64,000 nucleotides of DNA from Pseudoips prasinana (GCA_951640165.1 OX621255.1:9796001-9860000); one strand, 5' to 3'. Positions 32,380 to 47,000 are shown, counted from the first letter of the stretch. Notes: generated by a model not told the origin, from the letters alone. A program made the numbers and translations.

Positions 32380-35300
32380 CAATTTTTAAATTATTTTTTC
32401 AGTTTTTAATTAGGTACCAATTATTTAAACACAGGTATCAAATAGTAGCAAATTGGTATTAGATTTTAGTAATATTTTAAAACTGATAGGTCATTTTGGT
32501 CAGTCATTCTGATGTTCACTGCCACGTAAGCTTTGCAATTCCTCATAGATTTGTCATACGGTCGTAATTTTTTTACCAAATGAATTTATATATTAAACAT
32601 GTATATAATTGATTATACATAAATAAATTATATTTCCGAAACGGCATTTTAGGGCCACACAGTCTAGGACCTTCTTTATTATTTTTACTAATTATAGCAT
32701 ACCACCCTAAAGTTATTACATATTCAATAACACAGTTTATGGTGTATCTCCAATAGAATCAAAATACCTTGTACCAATTTTAATTATAATAAGTACAAAT
32801 TCTATTATTTTGGCACAATTGGCGAAGTAACTTTCTAGAAATCTGCGCAATCCAACACCATAAAGCCGCTGCGATGGCTAATTTGCTCGATTGGTCAGAT
32901 ATTAAACGAGTCACGGAAGGTAAGTATCGGATTTTAAACAAAACATATTGTATTTTCAACATTTTATTAAGAAAACGGAAACAGTGAAAAAGTACATAAC
33001 TGTAAATTGCATGGTTACAATATTGTTTACATATAAACAAATCTTTCACAGTTAAAATCGGTACTAAATTTTTACTCTATTCTCATTTACAAAAAGGAAC
33101 ATGACAATGTACAAGAGATGTGGTGTATATAAGCTAAATAATATGGTAATGCCACTATCGACATAACGGCGTAATCGTAAGTTGCGACAAATGCAATTAT
33201 TAAAATTACTGAACAAAATAAAAAATATTACTAAATTCTTATTAGTTCTTGTTGTTTTAAGAGTAGATTAAAAGCTAATGAAGTAATAATTTCTAGTTCT
33301 TTCTTTTAGTATAAAGTTGGTAAATAAGAAAATGTTAAATGGTCATGTGATAAATTAAATTAAAACTATCTATTTATGCGAGTTTTTTCATTATAAATAA
33401 TTAGCTAAACTATTTTCAGTAACGAACAGAGTAAAAACCTAGAATACTTATTAAACAGTTAGATGCAAAGCAGATAAATAAAATTTCTCATATTGGTACA
33501 TATTATAATACAAATCGATTGTCACATTTTCTGAGAAAATCTATATTATTATTACATGTTCTAGGGAAAATTAATGGTAAATGTAATTCGGTTGCTTTTT
33601 AATGTATTATTAAATATATACTCAGAAAATACAACAACCGCTCAAACCCGACAGTTCGGATTTGATCTATTTATACATTTACACTTTGCCGAATAGCTTT
33701 CCTAAGCATTATCACTCCATTACCTAAACAAAATAATTACATATATTTTAGCTCAATATAATAATCGTAGCTCATCCATACACATTTAATTCTCATAAGA
33801 TCTCCAGATAATCTGCATAAAATATTCAAGTACCTATACATTATATAATAAAATAATCGTAAGTGCATGTAAGACGACTGTTGTCATGCATTATTAAGAA
33901 CTAACCAACAATATGGATGCCCGCGCAAAGTATATTTCGCTTTATTCATAATATCATGGGTTTGCCAATGGTTGTAAGTACATGTTACGAGTATATCGAT
34001 TGTGCTGTGGTCACTTTGTAATATTATATTGCGAACACTCGGTACTCATGTGCACATCTAAATAGAATTATCAGCAAACATCGAAATAGAAAACATAAAT
34101 ATTTATCTTTGCATAGGAGTAAACTACAACAACTAAAATTATTACACTTAAACGAACTGCATCTTGTAACTTCAAGGGTTGTAAATAATTGATTTTGCCT
34201 TTGTAACATTACTATACCAGCAATATTGATTGTAGACATACCTCGGTGTTAAGACACAAGGGCGTTATAGTAGTTTCGACACGCTTTTCAAAGCCATGGC
34301 GACTTACTTACGCACCCCACAGTTACACTTTAAGTTTCTTGACTCCATGTTTACTGATAATTTCTATACAAATTAGATTCATACCTAGTAAGTTAGTGTC
34401 GAAAAAAAATAATAGGTTCATAGAATCAGTTTTCACTCCAGAATTAGTTACATACCTACATTATACGGCAGGTACAACACAACCGTAGAAAAATGCAATA
34501 TCTTATTATTGTAGTAAGAACACCGCGGGCGCTATCTTTCAAGATTAAAACATAAGATTTATAGAGTGCAATGATCCGAAATTAGTTGTCAATTAAATAG
34601 AGATAGAAACTATCATCCTATTCAATTGGTTCGGATGGGCAAGTATGCTAACCATGAGCTCACTTCCAGTTAATACGAGACTGGTGCATGTGCACCAAAT
34701 AGAAATAAATATGTATTTATAATTTGAGACAAAATATTTCTTGATTCCAGTTTTTAATGCTTATTTTATAACAACAAAAACAAAATCCTTATAACAATGA
34801 TTCGTAGCAAGGATGTTGCTATATTGTTTTCATCAGCTGGTGGCGTGTTCATTTTGTCATGTATGTACAATAATAATTATTATAAGAATAAGTATCCCCA
34901 GTCTCGTATTCAACTAGTCCACTAGTGTCGACTGGAGTCAATTTCCGTAAGTGAAGCCAATACAAAAAGTTTCGTCTAGTCTTTTCGTCTTCTAGCTTCA
35001 TTTATGGATAATATCGTCCATTATCACTTTCAACATTCTTTTCTAGTATCTTGGTACTTTTGTTACATCTTGCGATCGTAAAGGATGGGAAGTGAACACG
35101 AAGTGTGAGGAAATTAGCCGATAATACACACCGGTGTGCAGAATAATGAATTGGAGATATTTCATCGAAGACTATCTGAATGAATTAGTCTTCTATATGA
35201 ATCGTTTGCCACTGCAGTCTAATGAATGTCTACCTGTCACACTTAAGAGGCATAACCAATGATTGATTAACTTACGTAATGTTTTACATTTTTCTTATTT

Positions 35301-36790
35301 TTTTACACTTAATATATTTTTATTTGAACGAGTCAGAGTTCATTATTTAAGTTCATCAATGATTAATTATATCTAATGGTTCGCCTACAGGCGCGGTAGA
35401 GTAATCGATAACGAATTCACGAATAACCGAAAACACCGCTTTCGAATCCCCTGCGAGCATTCGCTCGCTTCGAAGTCACTATTTCCAAATCAAGAGATCC
35501 TTTTCTACAACTTCTAGGATGGACTAAAAAGATAATAAAAATCAGATAATTTCCTGCTTACCTATATACATATGTTACAAGGGAAAGAAATAATATAAAT
35601 AATTTCTATACCTTTGATATGAGCTTACTCTCAGTACATTGATATCAATCTCAACAACATTAAAAACATCATCTCTTTGAAATTAAATGAAATTAATGTA
35701 CACTATATTTACAATGATGTGGCCTTCGTTTTGATTTTGGTTTTTATTCTAATATAAAAAGTAGATTCCTAATTTTTAGTTTGCGTAGTTATGACATAAT
35801 GCCCGTGATAAAGACAAAAACCAATTGCTACCATTTTAATATCATTACAATTCTTTTAATTTGCTCTTGTGATAGAGCATTTTCAATGGAAGGGAAACAA
35901 GTGTAGTGTAAAAGCCTCTTCAATAGTACGTGTAACGTACGGTTGAAGAGGACATCACAATTGAACTAATATAGAATGTTATATGTGTCACAGACAGATA
36001 TGTAATGATACTGAAATTACTTCCGTTTGAATTTGTCAGAATTACGAGGTAATAACTTTAAAAAAATTGTTTAAATAGAATAGTTCAGTCGTCATTAGTT
36101 CGTATGAATGGGTCCTTAGATTCACTACCTTTATTTCTGAAGGGGCCTTATAAGACACTATGCTTGATTCAGTCAAAATCAAAATAGTTCTGAAGCTCAG
36201 TACAATTCCTAAAGTACTATTGACTTAAGGACCTCAATAAGAAAAGAAAAATAAGAAGCGTTGACTCGACGGCTAGAGAAAACGAAGACATGTTAAAACT
36301 TTCATTTGAGCCTCGTGTTGTAAAACTAGCGAAGTTAACTTAGCGAGGCAATATCAACTTTATGACTTTGACATAAGATTCAAAACGAAATTATCAGACA
36401 TATAAGGATTATTTAATGGGCAATATTGCCTTTCTATATTTGGATAATATATAACGGTATACAAGGTAATTATGCCCAAAATAATAGACTCTGTTTGCAA
36501 GCGTAGTGCGCATAAACATAATAATAAATCGGTTTTATAAATAACTGTAAAAGTGGTCCGCTGATATATCTCGCTTTATTTAATGAAGCGGTCTTTGTAC
36601 TGAATAAGAATAGCTAGTATAGCATGCACAAGGCATAGACAAAACAAAGCTTTGGCACGTCTAAATTTTCAGTGGCGCCATCCATATCTCCAGTGCAATG
36701 AAATCATAAATGCTAATCAAAATATTGACACCTCATATGAAAAATATAATAACAAATATCTTAGTGGAAAGTCAATTGTTTATACAATAA
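32380..36790. other. Gene-poor AT-rich DNA
   Basis: No gene was recognised. Two minor points are recorded as findings: a possible short coding exon at 32872-32917 and a perfect small hairpin at 35915-35951. The rest shows no repeats I can name. Confidence 0.6.
35915..35951. repeat. Small near-perfect hairpin
   Basis: CCTCTTCAA pairs with TTGAAGAGG, then after a 2-base mismatch GTACGT pairs with ACGTAC around a 3-nt loop. It could be chance, a degraded MITE or a small regulatory hairpin. Confidence 0.5.
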
Positions 36791-36794
36791 GGTA

Positions 36795-36929
36795 CAGACG
36801 CCAGCACATCAAGTTACCCCAATCTGTCAAATTTCCCCAATTGAAAATGAACCTTATGCTTAAGTGATAAAGTTGAAAATCTATAAAAGAAATGTGACAG
36901 ATTGGGGTAGCTGGATGTGCTGGCGTCTG
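36795..36929. repeat. 135-bp MITE with TA target duplication
   Basis: Arms of about 40 bp begin CAGACGCCAGCACATC and are inverted at the other end (GATGTGCTGGCGTCTG). TA flanks both sides (36793-36794, 36930-36931). A solo left half of the same family is at 62611. Confidence 0.85.
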
Positions 36930-37445
36930 TATGTATCAGCCTAGTCTCCTAACAATTCCGCAATTAGATATTGGTAAAACGACATGTGCGCGAAAAATAT
37001 CGCTCCAAAGCCGATATTTGGTATAACTTAAAGATAAGACTCACGTTTGGATAAGATTTAGGATAGCTTTCCTATTATTTATTGGTACACTCTGGTTTTT
37101 AGTTTGGCCATTTCTCACGAAAAAGCATTTAATAGCAATTATATTTCAATAAAATTATCTTTTTTTATTTATTTTTCAATTCCATTATTTAGTTTTTTTA
37201 TTGGATCCATGATCCGAGGCAATACTTTATAGGATAAATGTAGGAATAGCGATTGAGATAAACTAGACGAAACACACTTCACAATCAATTGTCTCACTTA
37301 TCTGACATCAATAATTCTCTTCATTTGTATGGAGTTATTTAAATGAACTAATACTAGCAAAGCTGTCTTCTCACCACACAGATGGAAAGTGTTATTCAAA
37401 TAACGCAAAACCTTCAAAATTGTTGCTCAGAATAGATTCGATTAC

Positions 37446-37690
37446 ATTAAACTGACGGCATAGTATATCGCCACTCACATCCCGTGGGGGTTAAGTCATC
37501 CCGAGGGAATATCTATCAGAGAACGGGCAGCAGCATCTCCCTGTGTACTATCATACTGCGATCGCCAACCTGTCTGCCAACAATGGCGAGTGTGGCATAT
37601 CCCTCCAAATGGATGGACAACTCCATTGTGGAAATCTTTAGGGGAGGCCTTTGTCTATTAGAGGACGTCATTCGGTTGAGATGATGAAGA
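37446..37690 (+). repeat. Degenerate copy of the 260-bp SINE-like family
   Basis: Shared blocks include ATCCCGTGGGGG, CCCGAGGGAATATCTA, ACTGCGATCGCCAACC and GTGTGGCATATCCCT, in the same order as at 18179-18438. The 5' end is missing and the tail is GATGATGAA. Confidence 0.7.
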
Positions 37691-37699
37691 ACGAAACCA

Positions 37700-39515
37700 G
37701 ATATTTTTGTTAGTTTACCGTGTGGGCAGTATTTACTCTATTGTCATAGATTTTCGAGCCAACCAGTTGTCTAGAAAGTATGGCCGGGATCGACGGCTCA
37801 AAGTGCCTTGAGAGGCAGACATTAAACTGCTTCAGGAGTCATGGGCCGATCACTTGTAGACCCATGAGAGCACTGGCTATGAGTTTTATTAATAATGTAT
37901 GTTTTTTTTAATTTTCCAGTTTATTTAATTCTTAATGCGTTCTATTCTGAAAACAAAATTTTAAAGCTCCACGTTTTTTAAATGACACATTGTATCGTTA
38001 TTAGCCAGTTATTTTTATTATAATGTCATTGCATTGGTATGACTCGATTAAAAGTAAATTACAAAATACACGTATTCATATAATTAACATTTAAATGAGA
38101 TGTGAAATGTACCGGGTGACATGATTACCAGAAGACTAAGATTAATATAATTTTAAATGACTCCTTAACGACTACGCACATAGTTTGGTCAAACATACAT
38201 ATATCGTACTGCAGTTCGCACAACAGCATACCTACAACGAACACGAACGCTAGGCGACCACCGTGTACAGAACACACACAAGTATAATGTTACTATATTA
38301 TTACGAGATCCGACAACACTATACCTACCCTCATGGTTATAATCAAGATATATTTTTTAGATAATCGAACTCGGCGAATTTGTTAGAGTCTGGTTAGCAG
38401 AAAAATGTGGTCACTTATAAATATATTTTTTTGGTAAATTTTAATACATCTGATATAGAAGAACTTTATCAGTTTATAAATCTTATACCAAAAGACTACC
38501 AGTTTAATGCACGTAACCTGTAAAATAGTCCGAAACAACATTCGCTCAATTTGAATATTGGTGCAAAAATGGTGAAATTATTTTTTATTTTTTTACAAAA
38601 AGGGAAAACATATTTTCCAGACATTATGACAAAACTTTTTCTTATGACTGTGAGAGGTTGTCTTTACTTTTCGCAGTGATATCAAGTCAACTACAAATTG
38701 GTTATAACAAATTTAATAAAAAGTACTCGAAACCATATCCTGATCAGAAACCCAGTACTAACATATTCCTCCGAAAGTTAATCTAGAAAAAGATCTCGTA
38801 TCAAAACCAATTAACCCATGAACGTAACAATAGTGTCGTCGTATCTCACGTTATATACAAAGTGTATCATAAAAAGTGGAGGATATTTACGGACCGCAAT
38901 CTACCTACAAAACTGAACAAATTAAAAATGCGTCAGCTGATCGGTATTTGTGTGGAAAATTAATCTTTTTCCTCTAGTTTGAGATGTCGTAGTTTCACAT
39001 GCAAATTACGCTCCATAAGTTTCGTCCACTATTATGTGACACCTAGTAGAGGTGTTAGTCTCACACATTTGTCCCATACATTCTAGTCCCCTTGAACATG
39101 CTCTTACTAAAAACAATACATCGCGCGGCCACTCTTAACAAAAGATAACAATATAACTCACACAGCCAGCGGTGACAACATACCATTACTTACAACACTA
39201 AAGAGACTTGTCGAATATTCATGAGTAAATATATAATCACATCGTTAATAAGATCATGCCCAAGTGGGATGGCACCACTCCATAACAATATGGCCAGTTA
39301 CACCTTATAAGATCTTTTATTTTATTTACAGTAGTATCTAATGGTAAAACTTAAAAATATATAACAAAATAGACTTGAGTGGCTAGTTAGATAAACACTA
39401 CCAAATATTTTGTGATTACAATATAACAAAAGCACAATAAAAACAACAGAAACAAAATAATACATGCCTCTTCAAGTGGGACCACAGCTAGAGCTTTGTA
39501 GTCTGGCGCGATGCT
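37700..39515. other. AT-rich DNA without recognised genes
   Basis: Neither genes nor clear repeats were identified. Confidence 0.6.
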
Positions 39516-39559
39516 TTGACCCGATTGTTATTTTACATACGGTATAGTATGACGCTTGT

Positions 39560-39735
39560 AAGACCCGGTGCATTACTATTAGAACTCCTTTTTAACCGCC
39601 GACGCGAAAAGAGGTGTGTCATAAGTTTGACTTTCATGTCTGTCTGTCTGTGGCATCGTAGCTCTCAAACGGATGCACCGATTGCGATGCGGTTTTTTGA
39701 TTTGAAAGGCAGTTTCTTCGGTTCTTAACTATGTT
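39560..39735 (+). repeat. Lepidopteran-type interspersed repeat
   Basis: It contains AACCGCCGACGCGAAAAGAG and, further on, CTCTCAAACGGATGCACCGA followed by GATGCGGTTTTTTG. This motif order recurs in lepidopteran genomes (recalled). Non-coding. Confidence 0.5.
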
Positions 39736-40291
39736 TGGTTAATATTGGTCCAGCAGCGTAAGAGTATCAGCTCTTTTCAAAAATGATGTAATTATAGTTG
39801 ATGGTCCTATTGCAGTCTCCTGGCACAGCCGTGGTAGGGTACTCTTTCTACAGAAGTTAACTGTGACTGTACCATACGAGATCGTAAAGGTGTTCTAGGT
39901 GTGTCGACGGCTAGACTTCGAACATTCATCAAACATACCAAGTCTAACATCATATGGTTGCAATAATTCTATTTATTTGTATATAATTGGACGTTAGCTT
40001 ATGAAATGTTTTTAAAAAAGGAGCACCCCAGATCACCGCTTTTTTTTTGTTAATTGTTATGCGATTTCTCTTATGTATATTAACCGATTTTTACACGCAA
40101 TTCTTTCTTTTGTTTGCAACTGTGTGCCTTCGCCAAAATGCCATACATATTTGGATATAACTGTATAACAATATTAGTATTTATAATGAAATTAATAATT
40201 GAGAAATAGTTGATGTTGGTGTAAGATAAAAAAAAAACATTTATTTGGCATCTGCATTTTGACCACATCAAAGGACGAAATAATTGAATTG

Positions 40292-40453
40292 TAACATAGG
40301 ATTCTAAGACATAATCTTAAGTGTAGCATAGGGTACTCAAACATAATCTTAAGCGTAGTGAAGGATTCTAATTCAGAATCTTAAGTGTTGGAAGGATTCA
40401 ATAATTAAATCACGAACGCAGCATAGGATTCTAAGTCAGAATCTTAAGTGTAG
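40292..40453 (+). repeat. 32-33 bp minisatellite, five units
   Basis: Units follow GCATAGGATTCTAAG then CAGAATCTTAAGTGTA. Within a unit GATTCT and AGAATC form a short palindrome. The fourth unit is the most diverged. Confidence 0.8.
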
Positions 40454-40991
40454 AGAAGTATTGAAATACACAAATAATAATATACTTCCAATCTAACTAG
40501 CGTCGCGAAATAACACAATTATAATAATTTAGTACACCGAGTGAGCAAAGTTAATTAATTTGTAATTATACTCGCGCCAGATTCAAAGCTAAAGGTAGTC
40601 CTTTAAATTAATTTTTAAATTTTAAGTGCAAATCGATCCGTTAAATGCATAGCCACATATCATACTCGGAAGCGAAATTAAATAATTTTCATGGCAGCGA
40701 TAACACCGGTAGATAGTGCAATCACTCCACATTTTTTCGAGATACCGACTATCGCACAGAAGCGTTATAGTACAGCGGCTACAGGGTCCCGCGCTCCGGC
40801 CACACCCGCACTGCACATGCGCTTCCAGCGTTCAATACTATCATCACTACCGTTTCGTCTTTCGCGATTGCGTTTCGGAGACAAATCATTTATCATATTT
40901 TTTATTCTTTTTAAAATTTTTGTTTTCTATAGGAAGCGATCGTAAACACGTGATAGCTCCGCACGCACAGCCGCACGCGCCCGGCGCCGCC
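40454..40991 (-). promoter_or_regulatory. Probable 3' UTR of the minus-strand gene
   Basis: It lies immediately downstream of the stop at 40992-40994. It turns from GC-rich to AT-rich, with a minus-strand AATAAA at about 40904-40909. No coding potential on either strand fits the gene. Confidence 0.45.
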
Positions 40992-41047
40992 TCACTCGCT
41001 GAAGTAGCGCACCTTGCCGCCGCCGCAGCGCACCACGTCCTCCCACG
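40992..41047 (-). CDS. Unknown gene, terminal exon
   Basis: The acceptor on the minus strand is ctgtttcag. The exon completes a split codon and encodes AWEDVVRCGGGKVRYFSE before TGA (40992-40994). The preceding intron is only 71 bp. Confidence 0.8.
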
Positions 41048-44000
41048 CTGAAACAGAACAGACCGTCAGCGCGCGCCGGGACCGGGACCGCGCGGGTACC
41101 GGCCGGCGCGCTACTCACCCGCGCCCACGTAGTCCACCAGCTGCAGCAGCACGCGCGCGTCGGGCGGCGCGGCCGGCGCCACGTAGCGCAGCGCGCAGGC
41201 CGCGCGCGCCGGCTCGGGCGCGTCGCGCAGCAGGTCGCAGCGCGGCCGCCGCGCCGCGCCCAGCAGCTGCTCGTTCACGTCGAAGCCGAAGGTGACGCCG
41301 TCCATGTCGAGCGGCGCGGCGGCGTCCAGCAGCACGACGGGCGGGCGGCGGCCCTGCACCACGTCGGGCGCGGGCGGCGGCGCGGGCGCGGGCGCGGGCG
41401 CGGGCTTGCGCGCGCGCGGCGGCTTGGCGTCGCGGCGGCGCGCGGCCAGCGCGGGGTAGTGCGGGCGGCGCGCGGCCGGCTCCTCGCCGTAGTAGTTGCA
41501 CGACTCGATGAGGTCGGGGATGTTGTGGCGCGTGCGCGCGATGTCGGCGTAGGAGGCGGCGGGCGCGGGCGGCGGCGGCGCGGGCGCGGGCGGCGCCTCG
41601 GCCTCCTCGTCGTTGGACTCGGAGCGGTCGGAGGGCGGCGCGGACTCGCGGCGCGGGCTGGGCGCGCGGCGCGGCGGCTCGGCGGGCTCGTCGGCGCGGC
41701 GGCGCGGCTTGCGGCGCTTGGTGACGGTCTGGAAGTCCGTGAGCTCGGGCGGCTCGGGCTCGCGCCGCTCGTCGGCCCAGGAGCGGCGCTCGGGCGCGGG
41801 CGGCGCGGCCGTGAGCTCCTCCAGCGTGGTGCGCGACAGCTCCTCGAGGCTGGAGGCGCGCTTGGGCTTGGCCTCCTTGTCCTTGCGGCGCTCGCTGGAG
41901 CGCTTCTTGGCCTTGTCGTCCGCGTCGTCGCGGTGCTTGGCGCGCGGCAGCTTGGCGCGCGAGTGCTCGGCGTCCGACTCGATGAAGCGCAGCAGCTCGT
42001 TGACGTCCTTGTCGCCCTGGTACCCGTCGATCTGCTGGCAGTCGATCACGGTCTCGTTCTTTGAAGACTTTTTCCTCCTCGGTTTTTTATGTTGACTAGA
42101 TCCCGAGAGAGGTGAACTGAATCCTTGTACCGAGTTGCCGTTTTCGTCTAAAGATTTCTGAAAAGGAATGGTATATAAAGAATTATATTTGCGCATTTGC
42201 TGTTTTCCTTCAATATTGTTTATAAAACGATCATATCGGCAAAAAATAGTCTTTAAAATAAATTATTCATGCTCCGTCACTTAAAACCAGAGCCGCACCT
42301 ACCAATTAACCACCAATACTAGCAGACCTCAGTGATAACTGTACTATATAGTTTGAAGGGTAAATTTATTTTAAAGATTTTAGTGCAGGTACTAATTTCT
42401 TTGATTTGGTTAATGATATTGTTGTTTTAATGGTTTAATTTAAACAGCAACATCATTACCTCAAATAAGTTAAAATCTAATATAATAATTAAAATTGGTA
42501 CGGTGCCACTAAGTTTTGTGACGAATAAGCTCTTATTTTTAGCTTACGGCAACAAACATTTGAGTAGATATTCAACATTCGACGTTATCATATAAACAAA
42601 TAATGTTCAGATAAGTTCTAACTGCATATAACTTGGCATTCCATGAGAACCAAGCAACCATTAAATACCAAGACCTCAAGGACTGTTTGTTGGGAAAGTA
42701 AATACGCCCAATTAAACAATTCAGTCGCGCCACCTCGTTATACCAGGTGCTTAAGCGTCCACGACTCGACCGACGCCGTAATCCATCATACGCATATGAT
42801 TGTCAATCGGCAGTTCTACATGTACCTATTCACCGAGAAATGTCCGTGCACCACGTATTTGTGGAGCCGTTGTTTAGGCAATATAGATATTTACATATAA
42901 GAAGGATGGTGGGATGTGTTAGTGGAAAAAAATATCAATTTGAAGTGGGTAAAAAAGAAAGGATCCATGTGGTCTTCTTAAAGGGGTTGTGGTTGGTTGA
43001 ATAAGTAAGAACTAGTTGTTGAAAGAGAGATCTTTCTACAATTGTTGCAAAGAGAAACTAGAGTTAGTAGAAAATAGAACATCTTTTGATAATTAGTCAG
43101 TCAAGACCTAACCCGCGTTTAACGCGTGTGTCGGCCTCATAATTAAATCTGCCGTAATATTTTCAGATTTAAAATCAATATTTTTTTAAAGCGAGAATGT
43201 CTTGTCTTCTTAGAAATATATTTTCCAAGATCTGAGCAAGTTACTAAGTAGAACTGCCGATCGATACTATCTCTACTCACTGATGATCGGTGCTGTACGC
43301 GACTGACGAAAGTAAAGGTGCATCCTCAAGGACAACCATAGACGCTAGCGTCAAGCGATTTATTTGCTGCCCTTCGCACTCATTTGCATTGTAATTTTTT
43401 GTCTTATGGCATTCATGACGTAATAATTAATTTAGTCAGTTACTGTTGTTCTGGTGGAAGTATCCATGACATAACAAGCAATATTATTGAGGTACAGTTA
43501 TGCAAATTTCACGAGAAAACTAAAATGTTATTCGGCAGTCATTAATAAAATACACGTTAATCACATATACACTATACCCAAAGGATGTAAGTGCGCATAC
43601 GGTGATGATCAGTAATATATTTCATACTAGCTGTGCCCCGCGTTAAACTTTATAAATTATACATACATACATACATAGACTCACGCCTGTTTCCCAGGGG
43701 GGTAGGCAGATACAACAGATTTCCATTTGTCACGATCGTTGCACATCTCTTTTGCCTCGATTACTGTCATTATATTCTTCATACATGCTCGCTGGTTTAG
43801 GGTACTTCTGACCTGCCTTTTCTTGAGACCGTCTCCGATTTAGTCAGAGAATGAATATAAATTATAGATATATTTAATCTAGGGTGTCAGCTAACCCCAT
43901 ACCAAATTTTATTAAAATCTCTCCTTTATAATATTAGTGTGATAGTGTAAGCCGATGTACTGTTGCTTTTATTTTTCAAGCACATAATTATATTGTAGGA

Positions 44001-47000
44001 AGGAGTCATATAAATGTAAAACAATCCATAAAAACGAACATTATGAGTAAGTGGTTGTCACCGTTACTCTACTGCAAAGTAAGGGTAATCGTCAACTGTA
44101 CCGCTTGAGCAAATTTGTCGCTTGACACTAAGTTTTCGCATATACTAGGTTACTTTTAAAGCACCAACAACTTGCAGTCTAGTACTGCATCGTTAACACC
44201 GCAAGCAATGACTTGTTCTACAACTACAACTGTATGTATGTGTGTGTGTATACTCCGTGGAAGAGTGGATCAGAAATGGTGATTGACTCTGACTTGACAT
44301 AATTGGTTAAAATTTCTATGTAGGTATTAGAATTCTGTGACATTAATATTTATTTTATGGATAGATAATAAAAATGTATTCACATGCCTAAAACACGCCA
44401 AACCGATTATAAGGACCATATGTAATTTACCTGATTTATGTGAACTCTATTTACTGCGAATAAATTAATTGAATAGAAACTTTTGATTATATGTTCGATT
44501 TTATTGAAGTTATACTTCTTTTGGCGCGATGGAGAAAAATGATGAGAGTGAATTTTTACGATGCGCGCGCACACCGACACCAAAAAATTTAACAGCATGA
44601 AGTTAGTTCTAGGTGGTATGAAAATTGAAAACTATGTTCAAGTTGTATATTAAGAAGTATAAGTTCTAACGCGTGTACATAAGTACACACAAGTTTTTTT
44701 TTTGATATGAAACATCTATAGCCGCACGTAAAACAGATTTCTGGCATGGCGACGCATGCCGTGGCGCATGCGCAATCGACTTTTTATTTTATCATTATGA
44801 CATATTTTGTTCCTATCACAATATGTTCTTTTCTGCATATTACTTTTACAAAATAATGTCGTTTCACATCTGCCAGGCGTCCCGTGACGGCTCACATTTT
44901 TTTATACAGAAATAAGTATACCTACAAATGTCACAATAAAAACTTTATATACTTTTTTTTCATGTATTGAGTTATGTCAGAACTTGTAGAACCAAAGTTG
45001 TTGCTTATAATGTTAGCAATCTAGCCCTGCGAGGTTGTTGGTGTTTTACAAATATTTGTTGTATATGTTCAAAGGTGTGAGATCGTTGAAGCTCGTAACG
45101 CGGGACGTCGGCGTCTATGAGAAAGCACCCTAAGAATGAAAGGCAAAGTCGCAGGCGGTGGACGTGTCTGAGAAGCGTATAATTGAGTGCTAGTCATACG
45201 TATGCTCGCAACACCTTGTAGTCGTCGTTGGGTGCAGTGGCGGTGGCGCCGTAGCCGGGTCGCGCCGGCAGCCCGTTGAAACTGCCCAGCACGCTGCGCG
45301 GCTGTACATAACGCATGAGTCATATGGAGACACCGCGGTGTCGGCGTGTCATGACAACGCAGGTGAAAAATTCAAAACATTCACTTGAAGCAAACTCCCA
45401 CTTATTTTCCTGGCTTTTTATTACTTGGGCAACAATTTCGTTGTTTCCCCAATTTTGGCAGGCAAAGGCCCAGACATTTTAAGAACAGTCAACTTTAAAT
45501 ATAGTAAAATACAGATGAGGGTTCGAACCTCGTCTAAACACGACAGGATCGCTCTACATTATGACGCGAAGTTGTAGGCGAAAAACACTTTTAATTGCTC
45601 GTCCAGAGCACCAATAAACATTTCCAAATCTGAAGATTATTTTAATTGACCGAAATAAAATTCGCCTGACCTCTCATTAAAACTGTGCAAAAAAATACAA
45701 TGATATTACAACAAGGTAACTTTTAAATAAAATTAGGATCACTCGAGAAATTTGTCCAGCAAACACAACATCTTCTAGCTAGAACATAAGTTTTCTCTCA
45801 TGACACGTAAACACGGCTACATATCAATATATACATTTCCAATATAAGCTGACCTCTCATTGTATGGAAATTAAACCTTATACTGGAAATGTATAGCTTG
45901 ATATGTAGCCGTATGTACCATGAAGCTGCAGACATGCAAGCTGAGACGGCAGTTGCAACTTCAATCCGTTTCCTCAAGTGCTCTCTTAGAGTGGAGGGTG
46001 GAACACCGTCAAATTCCCGACTGCGAGCTACTACTGAGATTTTCCTTGATAAAAAAATGTTAATTACACCTGAGATTTAATCCCGAGATCTCATTATCGG
46101 CTGTTCAAGACAGTACAACTAGCCAAATATCAGAATAGGCAAATACATATATGAGAATAGGTGTTTAAAAGAATGTATGATGGATGAGCATCATATCAAA
46201 TTCTTATACATAAATACATCTACCATTTTATCGTTTGTAATTTGTCTAATTTTGCAGTAAGAACATAAGACACACATTGATTTTAGGAAGGGACAAACAA
46301 TACCAACTGATAGATGTGACACTAGGTATAGTTATGGTACTAAATACAAGTGTTACATGAACATTATTTGAGCATGTTGTGCAGACTATTAAGAGTATAG
46401 GTAAAAAGCAAATAAAATGTAATTACTTTGCTAAGAATCTTTTGGTTTATTGTCAGTATAGATATCTGGTTCCCGATATTATTAAAGCAAAAGTTGCGAT
46501 ATATACTCTGTATTCCATAGCGTGTTAAATACTATGTTCAATTAAAAATATTGAGGCGTTGACAAAAAGCAAAATGTTGGATTAGGTAGTTTCATAAGCA
46601 GGACATTGCAGTGTCTAAAATATTTACACCTACACCATTTACAAACTTTTAGATAACAAACTGCTTTTACAAGGAATAATTAGGATGTACTGTTTTCATT
46701 GTTTACGTCCGCGACGAAAGCCACGACAGAATAAATCTACAGAAGAGTTGGCTACAAACGTCTCGGCGACCAGACTTTGGCGTGTAGACCGACGCAATAA
46801 TAACCGAGTACGATGGAGGTCGCGACTCTATCGTACAACCGAGACAAAACAAATAAAATAAAAGAAAACCTCAATTTCGTCGCAGGTCGCGGAGGGCTGC
46901 GCCGGAGTGCGGGCGGGAGCGGCGACGGGCGAGGTCGCGGTCGCGGGCGCGGGCGCGGCGCCTGTCAAGCTGGCCACGGCGCGGTAGCTCGAGCCCAACT

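Larger units (their letters stand above)
42158..45214 (-). other. Intron of the unknown gene
   Basis: AT-rich, with no exon recognised. It contains a Helitron-like fragment (43627-43945) and most of a foldback element (44149-45056). Otherwise unremarkable. Confidence 0.6.

Noticed and set aside
32780..33049. 89-codon minus-strand frame
   Set aside because: No domain, AT-rich, with no supporting context.
41459..42095. 160-201 codon plus-strand frames over exon 41119-42157
   Set aside because: Opposite-strand artefacts of extreme GC. The minus-strand exon has matching splice sites and phases.
42643..43004. Two overlapping 85-codon plus-strand frames
   Set aside because: Lie in an intron of the minus-strand gene, with random-looking composition and no splice or homology support.
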